46,402 nucleotides of DNA from Arthrobacter sp. UNC362MFTsu5.1 (GCF_000685965.1 NZ_JMLE01000034.1:1-46402), one strand, 5' to 3'; positions 32,484-40,211 are shown, numbered from the stretch's first letter. Made by a program: numbers and translations. The notes: a model not told the origin generated them from the sequence alone.

Positions 32484-33290
32484 CTAATGCCCGGTGTAAC
32501 CCATTTTTCCGCTGATGACCAGGCCGGCGTCCCGGAGGCCCTGGATCAGGCCGGGAGTGTTTTCCGGGTCGAAGCGGAACGACGGGCCGGAGATGCTCAC
32601 GGCCCCGATGACCGTTCCAGCATGGTTGCAGACCGGGACGGCAATGGCGGTGAGACCGATCTCGAACTCCTCGTGGACCACCGCGTAGCCGTCGCGGGAC
32701 ACGTCGAGGAGTTGCTTTTCAAGTTCCTTGCGGCTGGTGATGGTCCGCTGTGTCCGGGCTGCCAGGCCCGTCTTCTTCAGGATCCGCTCCCGTTCATCGG
32801 CCGGCAAGGCTGCCAGGAGCACCTTGCCGCTGGAGGTGGCGTGCAGGGGTGTAAGGCTGCCCACCCAGTCATAGGTGGCCAGCGTGGACGGCCCCATGGC
32901 CTGGTCCACGTTCACCGCATAGTTGGAACGAAGCACCGCGAGATTGACGGTTTCCTTGAATTCCTCGGCCAGGCTTTCGAGCACCGGGCGTGCCTCCCGC
33001 ACCAGGCTCAGCCTGCCCGGAATGGAACTGGCCAGGCGGAGGACGCCAAACCCCAGCTGGTACTTTCCCCGATCACTGTTTTGGTGCACCATCTCCCGGG
33101 TCACCAGCGAGCCGAGCAACCGCGAGACGGTGGACTTGTGAACGCCCATTTCTTCGGCAATCTCGCTGACTCCGGCATGGCCGTCACGGGCAAGGATCTG
33201 CAGGATCTGGAGGGCGCGGTCCACTGACTGGACACCTCCGCCTTGGATATCCGGATCCTTGTCAGTCCCTAGTTCGTCTCTTGCAGCCAT
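32484..33290 (-). CDS. IclR-family transcriptional regulator
   Basis: A 268-residue regulator with an N-terminal helix-turn-helix (VSEIAEEMGVHKSTVSRLLG) and the IclR ligand domain (ATSSGKVLLAALPADERERI, GLTAIAVPVCNHAGTVIGAV, SGPSFRFDPEN). GGGAG lies 9 nt before the ATG. Same strand as the upstream MoeA/FolD operon but 198 bp away, with its own promoter region. It is a second candidate for binding the GTTGCAT-type elements; it could control the FolD operon or the GH13 gene instead. Confidence 0.93.
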   Translation of the reverse strand: MAARDELGTDKDPDIQGGGVQSVDRALQILQILARDGHAGVSEIAEEMGVHKSTVSRLLGSLVTREMVHQNSDRGKYQLGFGVLRLASSIPGRLSLVREARPVLESLAEEFKETVNLAVLRSNYAVNVDQAMGPSTLATYDWVGSLTPLHATSSGKVLLAALPADERERILKKTGLAARTQRTITSRKELEKQLLDVSRDGYAVVHEEFEIGLTAIAVPVCNHAGTVIGAVSISGPSFRFDPENTPGLIQGLRDAGLVISGKMGYTGH

Positions 33291-33488
33291 CAGAGATGCT
33301 CCCGTGTTGTTGCCGTGACCGGAGGTCAGGCTCGCCCTTGTCCCACCTGATTCCCAATTCTGATCCTAGACTGAGGCGGGCGCGCGGACGTCATCACGCG
33401 GCTTTGTGTTAGCTGCCCGGGCGTCGGATTCGCAGGGGAGATGCCAGCCGTTCCGAGGACGTGAACGCCGGCGAGGGCAGGCCCACGG

Positions 33489-34595
33489 CTACAGTTCCGG
33501 GCGCCAGGGGAGACCCAATGCCGCCACCGGCTCGCCCCGTTGAGCCCCGCGCGCAGGGATTACCAAGAAGCCGTCTGCGGCAGCCAGCCCGCGCAGCATT
33601 CCGGGCCCGGCGTAGCGGGCCGGAACCGCCAGGCCGCTGATCCAGCGGAACGGCATGAGCCGGGTGGAGGCAGGGTGGGCGGAGATCGTCTCACCGCAGG
33701 GTACCTGAGTGGTCTCGGCCAGCGGCTGATGGCCGAGTGCGGCCAGAAGGGGACCTCCAACAGTGAAGAGTGCCATCAGGGCTGCCAGCGGGTCGCCGGG
33801 AAGTCCGATGATGAACCGCCCGTTGGGAAGTTTGGCCAGGGCTGCGGGGTGGCCCGGCCGCACGGCCACGCCATCGATGAGGAGCCGTCCGCCAAGGGCG
33901 GCGATGGCCTTCCGGAAATGGTCCGCACCGAAGCGTCCGGTCCCGCCGGTGGTCACAACGACGTCGGGCCACTGGGCCATCGGCGCTTCGGCGGCGCCCA
34001 GCCCTGTAAGCCATTCCTCGTAGGAATCGCCGATGCGGACCAGCGGTCCAGGAGTGCCCCCGAGCATGCCGATGACGGTGCCGAGCGGGGGCCCGAACGC
34101 ATCCCTGACCTGCCCGGCTGCAGGGAACCGGGAAGTCACCACCTCCGAACCGCTGACCAGTATTTTGACCAGTGGCTTGCCTCGTACTTCCAGCCGATCG
34201 AAGCCGGCAACGGCCGCCAAAGCGACATGGGCGGGATTCAGGGTTGTCCCTGCGGGAATCAGCACCTCGCCGGCCGGTGCGCTGCCGTCCACCATCAGGA
34301 TGGCGTGGCTGCTCCCGAGCGGCATCCCCGGTTCCCTAAGCACCCGGGGACCATCACCGCAGACTGCCCAGCCGTCCATTGCGGACGAAGCGTAGTGCGG
34401 CATCTCTTGCAAGGTGATGAGGTCGGCGGCCAGGGTTCGTCCGTTCGCCTCGCCAAGCGGGACGCGCTCCAGCCCGAGGGGGCGGGCGCAGTCGAAAGCC
34501 AGGCGGCGTGCTGCCGCCCAGGTGTGATCGCCGACGGCGGGCCGCCCGCCGTCTGATCCCGGCCCGCCGACGATCGCAAGGGTTTGAGCTGCCAC
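33489..34595 (-). CDS. moeA: MoeA-like molybdopterin molybdotransferase
   Basis: A 368-residue protein, somewhat short for MoeA (about 400). The N-terminal LQEMPHYASSAMDGWAV is the MoeA substrate motif (SAMDGxA), VSGSEVV follows, the MPT-binding TTGGTGRFGADHF replaces the usual SGGVSVG-D, and GLPGDPLAALMAL and the C-terminal beta barrel are present. It would insert molybdate into adenylyl-molybdopterin. The altered GGTGRFG segment marks a divergent paralogue. Start GTG at 34595 with GAGGGAG 7 nt upstream. Third gene of the FolD-like operon, 65 bp after the 83-residue gene. Confidence 0.85.
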   Translation of the reverse strand: MAAQTLAIVGGPGSDGGRPAVGDHTWAAARRLAFDCARPLGLERVPLGEANGRTLAADLITLQEMPHYASSAMDGWAVCGDGPRVLREPGMPLGSSHAILMVDGSAPAGEVLIPAGTTLNPAHVALAAVAGFDRLEVRGKPLVKILVSGSEVVTSRFPAAGQVRDAFGPPLGTVIGMLGGTPGPLVRIGDSYEEWLTGLGAAEAPMAQWPDVVVTTGGTGRFGADHFRKAIAALGGRLLIDGVAVRPGHPAALAKLPNGRFIIGLPGDPLAALMALFTVGGPLLAALGHQPLAETTQVPCGETISAHPASTRLMPFRWISGLAVPARYAGPGMLRGLAAADGFLVIPARGAQRGEPVAALGLPWRPEL

Positions 34596-34659
34596 TGGGT
34601 GCTCCCTCGTTGGTTAGATGGTTGGGCGGGCCTGTTGGTTCCCGAAGACGGGGCTCTGG

Positions 34660-34911
34660 TCACGCCATGTTGACCGTGATGATGTCCCCGTCCGCGCGAA
34701 AGAACATGCGGCGGCCGCGCCCCAGCGATAAGACGAGCCATACGATGGCGCCATCCTCGGTGACTTCGTCAATCCAGCCTGAACATGGGACTGTGAGACC
34801 CTCCAGCACTGTGACGAAATCACCCGGGATGAGCGCGGTCCAGTCTGTCACCACCTTGGTGCCGCCCACGGCGGGATCCGCGGCGCGGGGTGATGTCGCG
34901 ACGCCGGTCAT
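34660..34911 (-). CDS. Small conserved-looking protein between FolD-like and MoeA-like genes
   Basis: An 83-residue protein whose ATG overlaps the FolD-like stop (ATGA). The sequence (DWTALIPGDFVTVLEGLTVP, SGWIDEVTEDGAIVWLVLSL, RRMFFRADGD) predicts a small beta-barrel with no membrane helix. I do not recognise the family. Coupled translation with the FolD-like gene argues that it is real and works with it or with the MoeA-like enzyme. Confidence 0.75.
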   Translation of the reverse strand: MTGVATSPRAADPAVGGTKVVTDWTALIPGDFVTVLEGLTVPCSGWIDEVTEDGAIVWLVLSLGRGRRMFFRADGDIITVNMA

Positions 34912-35900
34912 GATGCAAACACCGTCGTCCGGGCGGTGCGGGACTGTTCCCGTGCCGCTTCGGCGGCGTGGAGCAGCAGCAGCGCTGTTGTAACGGAGCC
35001 CACACCGCCGGGGACCGGCGTTAGCGCGGCAGCTACCGGGCGCACGCTGGTGCCGTCCACATCGCCGGCGAGTGAGCCGTCGGAAAGCACATTGGTCCCC
35101 ACATCGATGACCACGGAATGTTTGGAAACGTCGTCCCCTGTGATCAGGCCGGTGCGGCCGGCGGCAACAACCACGACGTCGGAAGTTTTTGTGTACCTCC
35201 GCAGCGGACCGGACCTGGAGTGGCAGACGGTGGTGGTGGCGTCCTTCTGCAACAGCAGCAGGGCCAGCGGCTTGCCGACCACCGTGGAACGGCCCACAAC
35301 CACCACGTGCCGCCCGGCCACCGGAATTTCAAAGTAGTCCAGCATTTCGACGACGGCGCGTGCCGTTGCTGGCGCGAAGGCGCGTTCACCCACGGCCAGG
35401 AGCCCCAGGCTCAGCGGGTTTGCGCCGTCGATGTCCTTGGCCGGGGAAATGTGCTTGGCCAGTTCGTCGGCCTTCACGCCGGGAGGCAGGGGAGTCTGCA
35501 GAATGATTCCGTTGACGGACGGCTCAGCGCTGAGGTCCTTCAGCACGGCGACGAGCACCTGTTCGGTGGCGTCATGGCCCACGTCGATGATCCTGCAGCC
35601 GATGCCGGCGTTTTCCGCGGCGCGCTCGATGGAACGCACATACCAGTGTGTAGAGCTGTCCTCCGTGGCAACCACGACGGCGAGGGTTGGAGCCGATCCC
35701 TCGTCGGCCAGGGCCTTGGCTTCGGCCCGGGCCTTCTCCTGGATCAGCTTGGCAAGAGGCTTGCCGGAGAGCACGGATGCGTCGGCCAGCCCCAGCGCTT
35801 CGCCGATGAGCTCGTCGGCCGCGGCCGCACCACCGCCGGGCGTGGGCTGCTGCGATGCAAGCCTGCCGTGGTTGTCGATAGTTTTTTCTGAACCGATCAT
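34908..35900 (-). CDS. folD: FolD-like methylene-THF dehydrogenase lacking the catalytic Lys
   Basis: A 330-residue FolD homologue; the family is usually about 285, and the extra part is a low-complexity N-terminus (residues 1-40). Conserved elements: YVRSIERAAENAG (Y87), GIILQTPLPPGV (Gln kept), PAKDIDGANPLSLG (Asp kept), VVVVGRSTVVGKPLALLLL and PGGVGSVTTALLL. In E. coli FolD the catalytic Lys56 lies in YVASKRK; here the same place is I91 (YVRSIER). Loss of this Lys abolishes cyclohydrolase activity in known enzymes, so this is probably a dehydrogenase-only or repurposed paralogue. ATG at 35900 with AGGA about 9 nt upstream. First gene of a three-gene operon. Confidence 0.88.
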   Translation of the reverse strand: MIGSEKTIDNHGRLASQQPTPGGGAAAADELIGEALGLADASVLSGKPLAKLIQEKARAEAKALADEGSAPTLAVVVATEDSSTHWYVRSIERAAENAGIGCRIIDVGHDATEQVLVAVLKDLSAEPSVNGIILQTPLPPGVKADELAKHISPAKDIDGANPLSLGLLAVGERAFAPATARAVVEMLDYFEIPVAGRHVVVVGRSTVVGKPLALLLLQKDATTTVCHSRSGPLRRYTKTSDVVVVAAGRTGLITGDDVSKHSVVIDVGTNVLSDGSLAGDVDGTSVRPVAAALTPVPGGVGSVTTALLLLHAAEAAREQSRTARTTVFAS

Positions 35901-36049
35901 TTGTCCATTCCTGGCTGCTAGGGGCTGGGGCGGAAAGGGTGCCGTGTGTTCCCGAGGGGCTTTGCGTGCTGGTTGACCGCCCAGCACGGTCACGAGGCTT
36001 GGCCGCAGTGGCGTACCTGCTGTCTACCGGAACCCGATGGAAGGCGGCA

Positions 36050-36080
36050 GATATATGACTAATAACTTTATTGATATATC
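36050..36080. promoter_or_regulatory. AT-rich inverted repeat upstream of the FolD-like operon
   Basis: GATATAT (36050-36056) and ATATATC (36074-36080) flank a 17-nt A/T-rich centre containing ACTAATA. It is the most A/T-rich stretch of this region, 150 bp before the FolD-like ATG, so it probably holds promoter and operator. ACTAATA is also the half-site of the palindrome before glyA. The 262 bp from 35901 to the terminator at 36163 contain no gene. Confidence 0.45.
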
Positions 36081-36162
36081 AGTGATTCTGGCAAGCGTAT
36101 ACTGACGAGCCGGCGCGGTCAATAGCCGGTTTTGGCCGCCACCACTGACCAGACAAAAGGCT

Positions 36163-36193
36163 GTGTCCCCGTCGCTGACTGCGACGGGGACAC
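36163..36193 (-). terminator. Rho-independent terminator of the second MFS gene
   Basis: A perfect 13-bp inverted repeat (GTGTCCCCGTCGC / GCGACGGGGACAC), loop 5 nt, 45 bp after the transporter stop. On the minus strand it is followed by AGCCTTTTGTCT, a T-rich tail. Confidence 0.85.
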
Positions 36194-36238
36194 GTGCGGG
36201 TGCGCGACGCGCACGAGCCGGTGGAGAATGCGTGCCGG

Positions 36239-37762
36239 TTAGGCCCGGGCAGCTCCCGCCGAGGCTTCGGCGCGCTGCTCGAACGGCGTCTCGTCCCATT
36301 CGATGAAGGGATCGTTGTCCTGGGCTGCGATGAGCGCGTGCGCTTCGGCTGCGGTGTCCACGCTCGGCATGGAGCCGGGCAGCGGGCGGCGTGCAGATTC
36401 CTTCAGGAAATAGATGGCGATCGCGCCGATCACCGATGTCGCCATCAGATAGTACGCGGGGGCCATGTCATCGCCCGTGGCCTCAATCAGGCCCTGCACC
36501 AGGAAGGGCGTTGTCCCGCCAAAAATCGCAACGGAGAAGTTGTAGGCGATGCCCATGCTGCTATACCGGCACGAAGTGGGGAACAGCGCCGGCAGCGCCG
36601 AGGCCAGGTTGGCTACGTAGAACGTCACGGGGAAGGCGACCAGGGACAGTCCGGCCAGGGTCGACCAGATCTCGCCCATCCCGATCAGGAGGAACGCGGG
36701 GACGGCAAACAGGATGGTGCTTCCGGCTCCGATCCACAGCACCGGGCGGCGCCCGATGCGGTCCGAGAGCTTCCCTGTGAGCGGAATGCACAGTGACATC
36801 ACCACCAGCACGGGAATGGTCAGCAGCGTGCCGTGGACCGGGTCATAGCCCTTGGATTCGGTCAGGTATGTCGGCATGTAGGACGTCAGGGCGTAGCCCA
36901 CGGTATTGGCCGCGCCCGCGAGGATCATGGCCAGCACGATCGGGCGCCAGTAGGTCCGCATGACGCCCAGCGGACCGCCGGCAACATCCTTGTCGCCCGC
37001 GGCAGCTTCGACGGCGGCCCCCTCCTGCGCGTCAAGGGTTGCCTGGAACTGGGGCGATTCCTCGATCTTGTTCCGGAAGTAGATTGCAACCAGGCCCAGC
37101 GGCCCGGCCACCAGGAACGGGATCCGCCAGCCCCAGTCCTCCATGGCCGCCTGCCCCAGGGTGACCTGCAGGAGGGACACCGTGGCAGCGCCCAGGGCAA
37201 ATCCGATGTAGGAGCCCATGTCCAGGAAGCTGGCGAAGAACCCGCGCCGCTTGTCCGGGGCGTATTCGCACACGAAGGTTGTGGCGCCGGCGTACTCGCC
37301 GCCCGTGGAGAATCCTTGCACGAGCTTCAGGAGCACCAGCAGCGCGGCCGCCCAGATGCCAACTTGTGCGTACCCCGGCAGGAGGCCGACGGCGAAGGTG
37401 CTTGCCGCCATCAGCATGAGGGTCGCTGCCAGCACCTTTTGGCGGCCCACCTTATCGCCCAGCCAGCCGAAGACCATGCCGCCGAGAGGGCGGGCGATAA
37501 ACGTTGCGGCAAAGGTGCCAAGCAGGAACAGGGTCTGGACGCCCTTGTCTGCCTCCGGCAGGAATACGGGTCCCATGGTGGTGATGAGATAGCCGAACAC
37601 GCCGACGTCGTACCACTCCATGGTGTTGCCCACGATGGTGCCGCCGAGGGCCTTCTTAAGCATCCGCTGGTCCACGATGTTGATGTCGGACATCGTTAGC
37701 CTGCGGGAGTTCTGTCTGTCTTTGCTTCTTTGAGCGGTTGTTATGTCACCTTTGTTTGTCAT
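36239..37762 (-). CDS. MFS (metabolite:H+ symporter type) transporter
   Basis: A 507-residue 12-helix transporter of the MHS/ProP group. GNTMEWYDVGVFGYLITTMG opens the membrane part; GWLGDKVGRQKVLA and GKLSDRIGRRPVLW are the two family loops. The C-terminal 40 residues are acidic and hydrophilic. The ATG at 37762 has AAGGAAA 7 nt upstream; a later ATG at 37693 lacks one. ProP-type carriers move betaine, proline, ectoine, citrate and similar solutes; in this setting a methylated amine or organic acid is likely. Its promoter carries an element like those before the creatinase-linked transporter. The 406-bp gap upstream (37763-38168) contains that promoter and the 40-bp box. Confidence 0.92.
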   Translation of the reverse strand: MTNKGDITTAQRSKDRQNSRRLTMSDINIVDQRMLKKALGGTIVGNTMEWYDVGVFGYLITTMGPVFLPEADKGVQTLFLLGTFAATFIARPLGGMVFGWLGDKVGRQKVLAATLMLMAASTFAVGLLPGYAQVGIWAAALLVLLKLVQGFSTGGEYAGATTFVCEYAPDKRRGFFASFLDMGSYIGFALGAATVSLLQVTLGQAAMEDWGWRIPFLVAGPLGLVAIYFRNKIEESPQFQATLDAQEGAAVEAAAGDKDVAGGPLGVMRTYWRPIVLAMILAGAANTVGYALTSYMPTYLTESKGYDPVHGTLLTIPVLVVMSLCIPLTGKLSDRIGRRPVLWIGAGSTILFAVPAFLLIGMGEIWSTLAGLSLVAFPVTFYVANLASALPALFPTSCRYSSMGIAYNFSVAIFGGTTPFLVQGLIEATGDDMAPAYYLMATSVIGAIAIYFLKESARRPLPGSMPSVDTAAEAHALIAAQDNDPFIEWDETPFEQRAEASAGAARA

Positions 37763-37948
37763 AAAGGTTTCCTTACTGAGTATTGGCGGGGCTTCGATGC
37801 AGGGTGCCTGCGCAGGCCCCGCGGACAGGTTCGGTGGGTCCTCGGAGGTCAGGGCCATAAAGGCGCAGTCCAGGACCATGACTTTCTACGAAGGGAACTG
37901 GCACGCCGGGTGAGGACCGGATCGGTCGTTGCCTTCGTGTTCCGCAGT

Positions 37949-37974
37949 GATCAACAAGGTTCAGCTTATGCAAC
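37949..37974. promoter_or_regulatory. 26-bp operator-like element, copy 3
   Basis: Read on the minus strand: GTTGCATAAGCTGAACCTTGTTGATC. With one gap it matches copies 1 and 2 at about 18 positions, sharing GTTGCAT, AGC, AAC and TGTTG. As at copy 1 it abuts the -10 of the promoter it would control. Confidence 0.5.
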
Positions 37975-38003
37975 AGAGTGCGGTAGCTCACAGGCGTTGT
38001 CAA
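37975..38003 (-). promoter_or_regulatory. Candidate promoter of the second MFS gene
   Basis: Minus strand: perfect TTGACA (38003-37998), 17-bp spacer, CACTCT (37980-37975, poor). It predicts a leader of about 200 nt. Confidence 0.45.
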
Positions 38004-38055
38004 GAATATGACCTGACCCCTGCAGCGGACGTTCGAACGCTCCCGCCATACCCCC

Positions 38056-38095
38056 ACCCGTTCGGGTAGGCGAAACCGTCCGATCATGCAGTGGC
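38056..38095 (+). promoter_or_regulatory. 40-bp box, copy 1 (LuxR-type operator plus promoter-like tail)
   Basis: Begins with the palindrome ACCCGTTCGGGT (38056-38067), then AGGCG, then AAACCGTCCGATCATGCAGTGGC. It matches copy 2 at hxlB at 32 of 40 positions. It points toward the 3' end of the GNAT gene, so if it is a promoter its transcript would be antisense to the GNAT-LuxR genes. Confidence 0.55.
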
Positions 38096-38168
38096 ATCAG
38101 TCCGGGCCTGGGGGGAGGATGGCAGGAAGCACATTCGAATGGGCTCGGAACCGCTGCGGGGCCGGCGG

Positions 38169-38741
38169 TCAGCGCAGGTCGCGGCGCATCAGCACGCGCG
38201 GGAAACCGTTGAGGACGGAGTCGGTGTCCGCGGCCTTGGTGAAGCCTGCCTTCTCGAAAAGCCCGCGTGTGCCGACATAGGCCATCGTCAGATCCACTTT
38301 CCTGCCCTGGTTATCCACCGGGTAACCCTCAATGGCGGGGGCGCCGTATGAGCGCGCAAACTCGACCGCGCCCTGCAGCAGCTGATGGGAGATCCCCCTG
38401 CCGCGATATCCCGGCCGCACCCTGATGCACCAGACCGACCACGCCGGCAGATTGTCCACGTGGGGGATCCGGCGGTTTCGGGCGAAGCCGGTATCGGTGC
38501 GCGGATGGACGCCTGCCCAGCCCACTACCTCCCCGCCGTCATACGCCAGAACTCCGGGCGGCGGATCCTGCGCCACCAGCTCCTGCACCAGTTCCCCGCG
38601 GGCAGTGCTCTTCAGCGCCGCGTTCTGTTTGGCGGGAATGCGGTAGCTCAGGCACCAGCACACCGTCGCGTCCGGACGCCTGGGCCCCACCATCGTCTTG
38701 ACGTCCTCAAACTCCGTTGCCGGACGAACTTCGATTCCCAT
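38169..38741 (-). CDS. GNAT-family N-acetyltransferase
   Basis: A 190-residue acetyltransferase. The acetyl-CoA loop is VRPGYRGRGISHQLLQGAVE; the preceding beta strand is AWSVWCIRV, and FEKAGFTKAADT ends the fold. TVCWCLSYRIP near the start resembles a subgroup of uncharacterised actinobacterial GNATs. Its ATG directly follows the stop of the LuxR gene (TAAATG), so it is co-transcribed and translationally coupled. Substrate unknown; the link to the LuxR regulator suggests a role in the same response. Confidence 0.92.
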   Translation of the reverse strand: MGIEVRPATEFEDVKTMVGPRRPDATVCWCLSYRIPAKQNAALKSTARGELVQELVAQDPPPGVLAYDGGEVVGWAGVHPRTDTGFARNRRIPHVDNLPAWSVWCIRVRPGYRGRGISHQLLQGAVEFARSYGAPAIEGYPVDNQGRKVDLTMAYVGTRGLFEKAGFTKAADTDSVLNGFPRVLMRRDLR

Positions 38742-40082
38742 TTAGTTGCGCAGCCCGTTGCTGTGCGCCAAGGCGATGGCCTCGGTGCGGGATGTGGCTC
38801 CGAGTTTGCGGTAGATGTTGCGCAGGTGGAACTTGACGGTGTTCTCGCTGACATGCAGTTTTCCGGCGATCGCGCGGTTCCGCTGCCCGGCGGCAAGCAG
38901 TTGCAGCACTTCCAATTCGCGGTCGCCCAGGTTCCAGGCGGCGACGTCGGGCAACGTGCGCCCGGGCGGGTCCAGCGGAATGGTGACGGCGACGTCGGCA
39001 CCCCAGCCTTGCATGAGGTCGATCGCCATCCGGCCGTCCAAGACTTCCACCCGCTGCGCCAGGCGGGCGATGCTGGGGGCCTCTGCGGAGAGGCTGCCCA
39101 GGCCGTCGTCGCGCACATTGATGAGGAGGTTCGCGCCGTCGCAATCCCACTGGGTCCGGATGCGCCGAACATCCGGCTGTTCAACCATGGCGAGCACCAG
39201 TCCGCGGACGATCGCCCGGGCGGCATGCGCAACTTCCCCGGGGAGGGCGCGGCCGTTGACGGGCGGCTCGATGAACTGGACGTCGATACCGCTGAAGTGC
39301 ATGAGGGGGCGGAGATCCTCGCGGAGGCGCTGGAACGCCGTGGCCACGGGTTCTTCGACGAGTTCGGTGGTGCGGTCGTTGAGTGTCCGCAGCTCCACAA
39401 GCGCTTTGGCGGCGAAGTCGGTGGCGGACTTTCGTGCAGTTTCGTCCGGAAGGGTGGGGGAGCGGAGGGCGGCGAGCAGGGTCTCCAGGGTTGTCGAGTG
39501 CCGGTCCACCAGCTCCGCCGTCACCCTGACGCGTTCGGCTGAAGCCGCCCGGGACTCAATGAGGTACGACGGCGGTGCATCCGCCACCTTTTCCCGGATC
39601 CGCTCGGCGGCGAGGTTCCAGAGGTAGCCGACCTGCCACGGCAGCTGTGCTTCCCCGCCGGTTCCGCCGGCTCCGGTGTCTAGGCTGGCTTGCCCCACGG
39701 GTTGCGGGTCGGTGAGGACCAGCAACGCGTTTGTGGGTGAACCCAGGGCCAGGGCCGTGCGGTCCGTGCCCCCGATCGCGGCCGTGCCGCGCCAGGTTCC
39801 ACTCGAATTCAGCGACGTCCTGATGTGGTCCAGCTCGGCGATGGAGACCCTGCTGATGACGGACTCGTCGCCGGACTTCTTCTGCGGACGCCCCGTGCAG
39901 TCTTCGGTAAAGATCACCAGGGCGCTGCTGCGCAGGTACGGCGCAGTGGCCTGGTGCAGCCTCTGGGCAATCTCGGTCAGCGGAGCCGCGGACAGGCGTG
40001 TGATCGCCTCCAGCAGCGGCATCAGGCCCGCGGGCGGCTCAGGCGTGAGGGTGGAAAGGGTGGCTTCTGCGGTGACTGGCAC
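38742..40082 (-). CDS. LuxR-type regulator with degenerate histidine-kinase core
   Basis: A 446-residue protein. Residues 20-165 look like a GAF-type sensor domain. Residues 181-235 align with the HisKA_3 helix of NarX/DegS kinases, but the ELHD motif reads ELVD (V192), so the phosphoacceptor His is missing. Residues 280-372 resemble the kinase ATPase domain: the G1 box is VRDDGLG (323-329), while the N-box position reads RGLVLAMVE without Asn. Residues 383-446 are a complete LuxR/NarL helix-turn-helix (LGDRELEVLQLLAAGQRNRA, VSENTVKFHLRNIYRKLGA). It is therefore a fused, probably non-phosphorylating sensor-regulator. GTG at 40082 is probably leaderless. Divergent from hxlBA, its likely target. 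Confidence 0.88.
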   Translation of the reverse strand: MPVTAEATLSTLTPEPPAGLMPLLEAITRLSAAPLTEIAQRLHQATAPYLRSSALVIFTEDCTGRPQKKSGDESVISRVSIAELDHIRTSLNSSGTWRGTAAIGGTDRTALALGSPTNALLVLTDPQPVGQASLDTGAGGTGGEAQLPWQVGYLWNLAAERIREKVADAPPSYLIESRAASAERVRVTAELVDRHSTTLETLLAALRSPTLPDETARKSATDFAAKALVELRTLNDRTTELVEEPVATAFQRLREDLRPLMHFSGIDVQFIEPPVNGRALPGEVAHAARAIVRGLVLAMVEQPDVRRIRTQWDCDGANLLINVRDDGLGSLSAEAPSIARLAQRVEVLDGRMAIDLMQGWGADVAVTIPLDPPGRTLPDVAAWNLGDRELEVLQLLAAGQRNRAIAGKLHVSENTVKFHLRNIYRKLGATSRTEAIALAHSNGLRN

Positions 40083-40094
40083 CCATCCATTGTA
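40083..40094 (-). promoter_or_regulatory. Leaderless promoter of the LuxR gene
   Basis: Minus strand TACAAT (40094-40089) is followed by GGATGG and the GTG start, so transcription should begin at the start codon. No convincing -35; no other ribosome site. Confidence 0.55.
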
Positions 40095-40115
40095 TGGAAA
40101 TTCTCGGTTATGCCT

Positions 40116-40155
40116 ATCCCTTTGGGTGGGGAAAACCGTCCGATTATGCCGTGGC
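40116..40155 (+). promoter_or_regulatory. 40-bp box, copy 2, in the hxlB promoter
   Basis: ATCCCTTTGGGT (40116-40127), 5 nt, then AAACCGTCCGATTATGCCGTGGC. GATTAT at 40142-40147 can serve as -10; the palindrome covers the -35 position, as for a LuxR-type activator. A related half-palindrome CACCCGTTCGGCG lies at 40159-40171. No other -35 is seen. Confidence 0.6.
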
Positions 40156-40211
40156 GCCCACCCGTTCGGCGTCAGAGGATTGAAGGACAGCAACCGCCCC
40201 GAAGGAGGTAA
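40146..40211 (+). CDS. Possible 21-codon leader peptide before hxlB
   Basis: ATG at 40146 opens a 21-residue Arg/Pro/Gln-rich frame (MPWRPPVRRQRIEGQQPPRR...) whose TAA at 40209-40211 overlaps the Shine-Dalgarno of hxlB. Only if transcription starts upstream of 40146 could it be translated; it has no ribosome site. Low support. Confidence 0.2.
   Translation: MPWRPPVRRQRIEGQQPPRRR

Noticed and set aside
34596..34659. Moco riboswitch before the MoeA-like gene
   Set aside because: The 64-bp gap is too short for that aptamer and shows no matching stems.
38086..38280. 64-codon plus-strand frame starting in box copy 1
   Set aside because: No ribosome site, overlaps the GNAT gene and has antisense-like Arg/Ser composition; a transcript may exist but a protein is unlikely.
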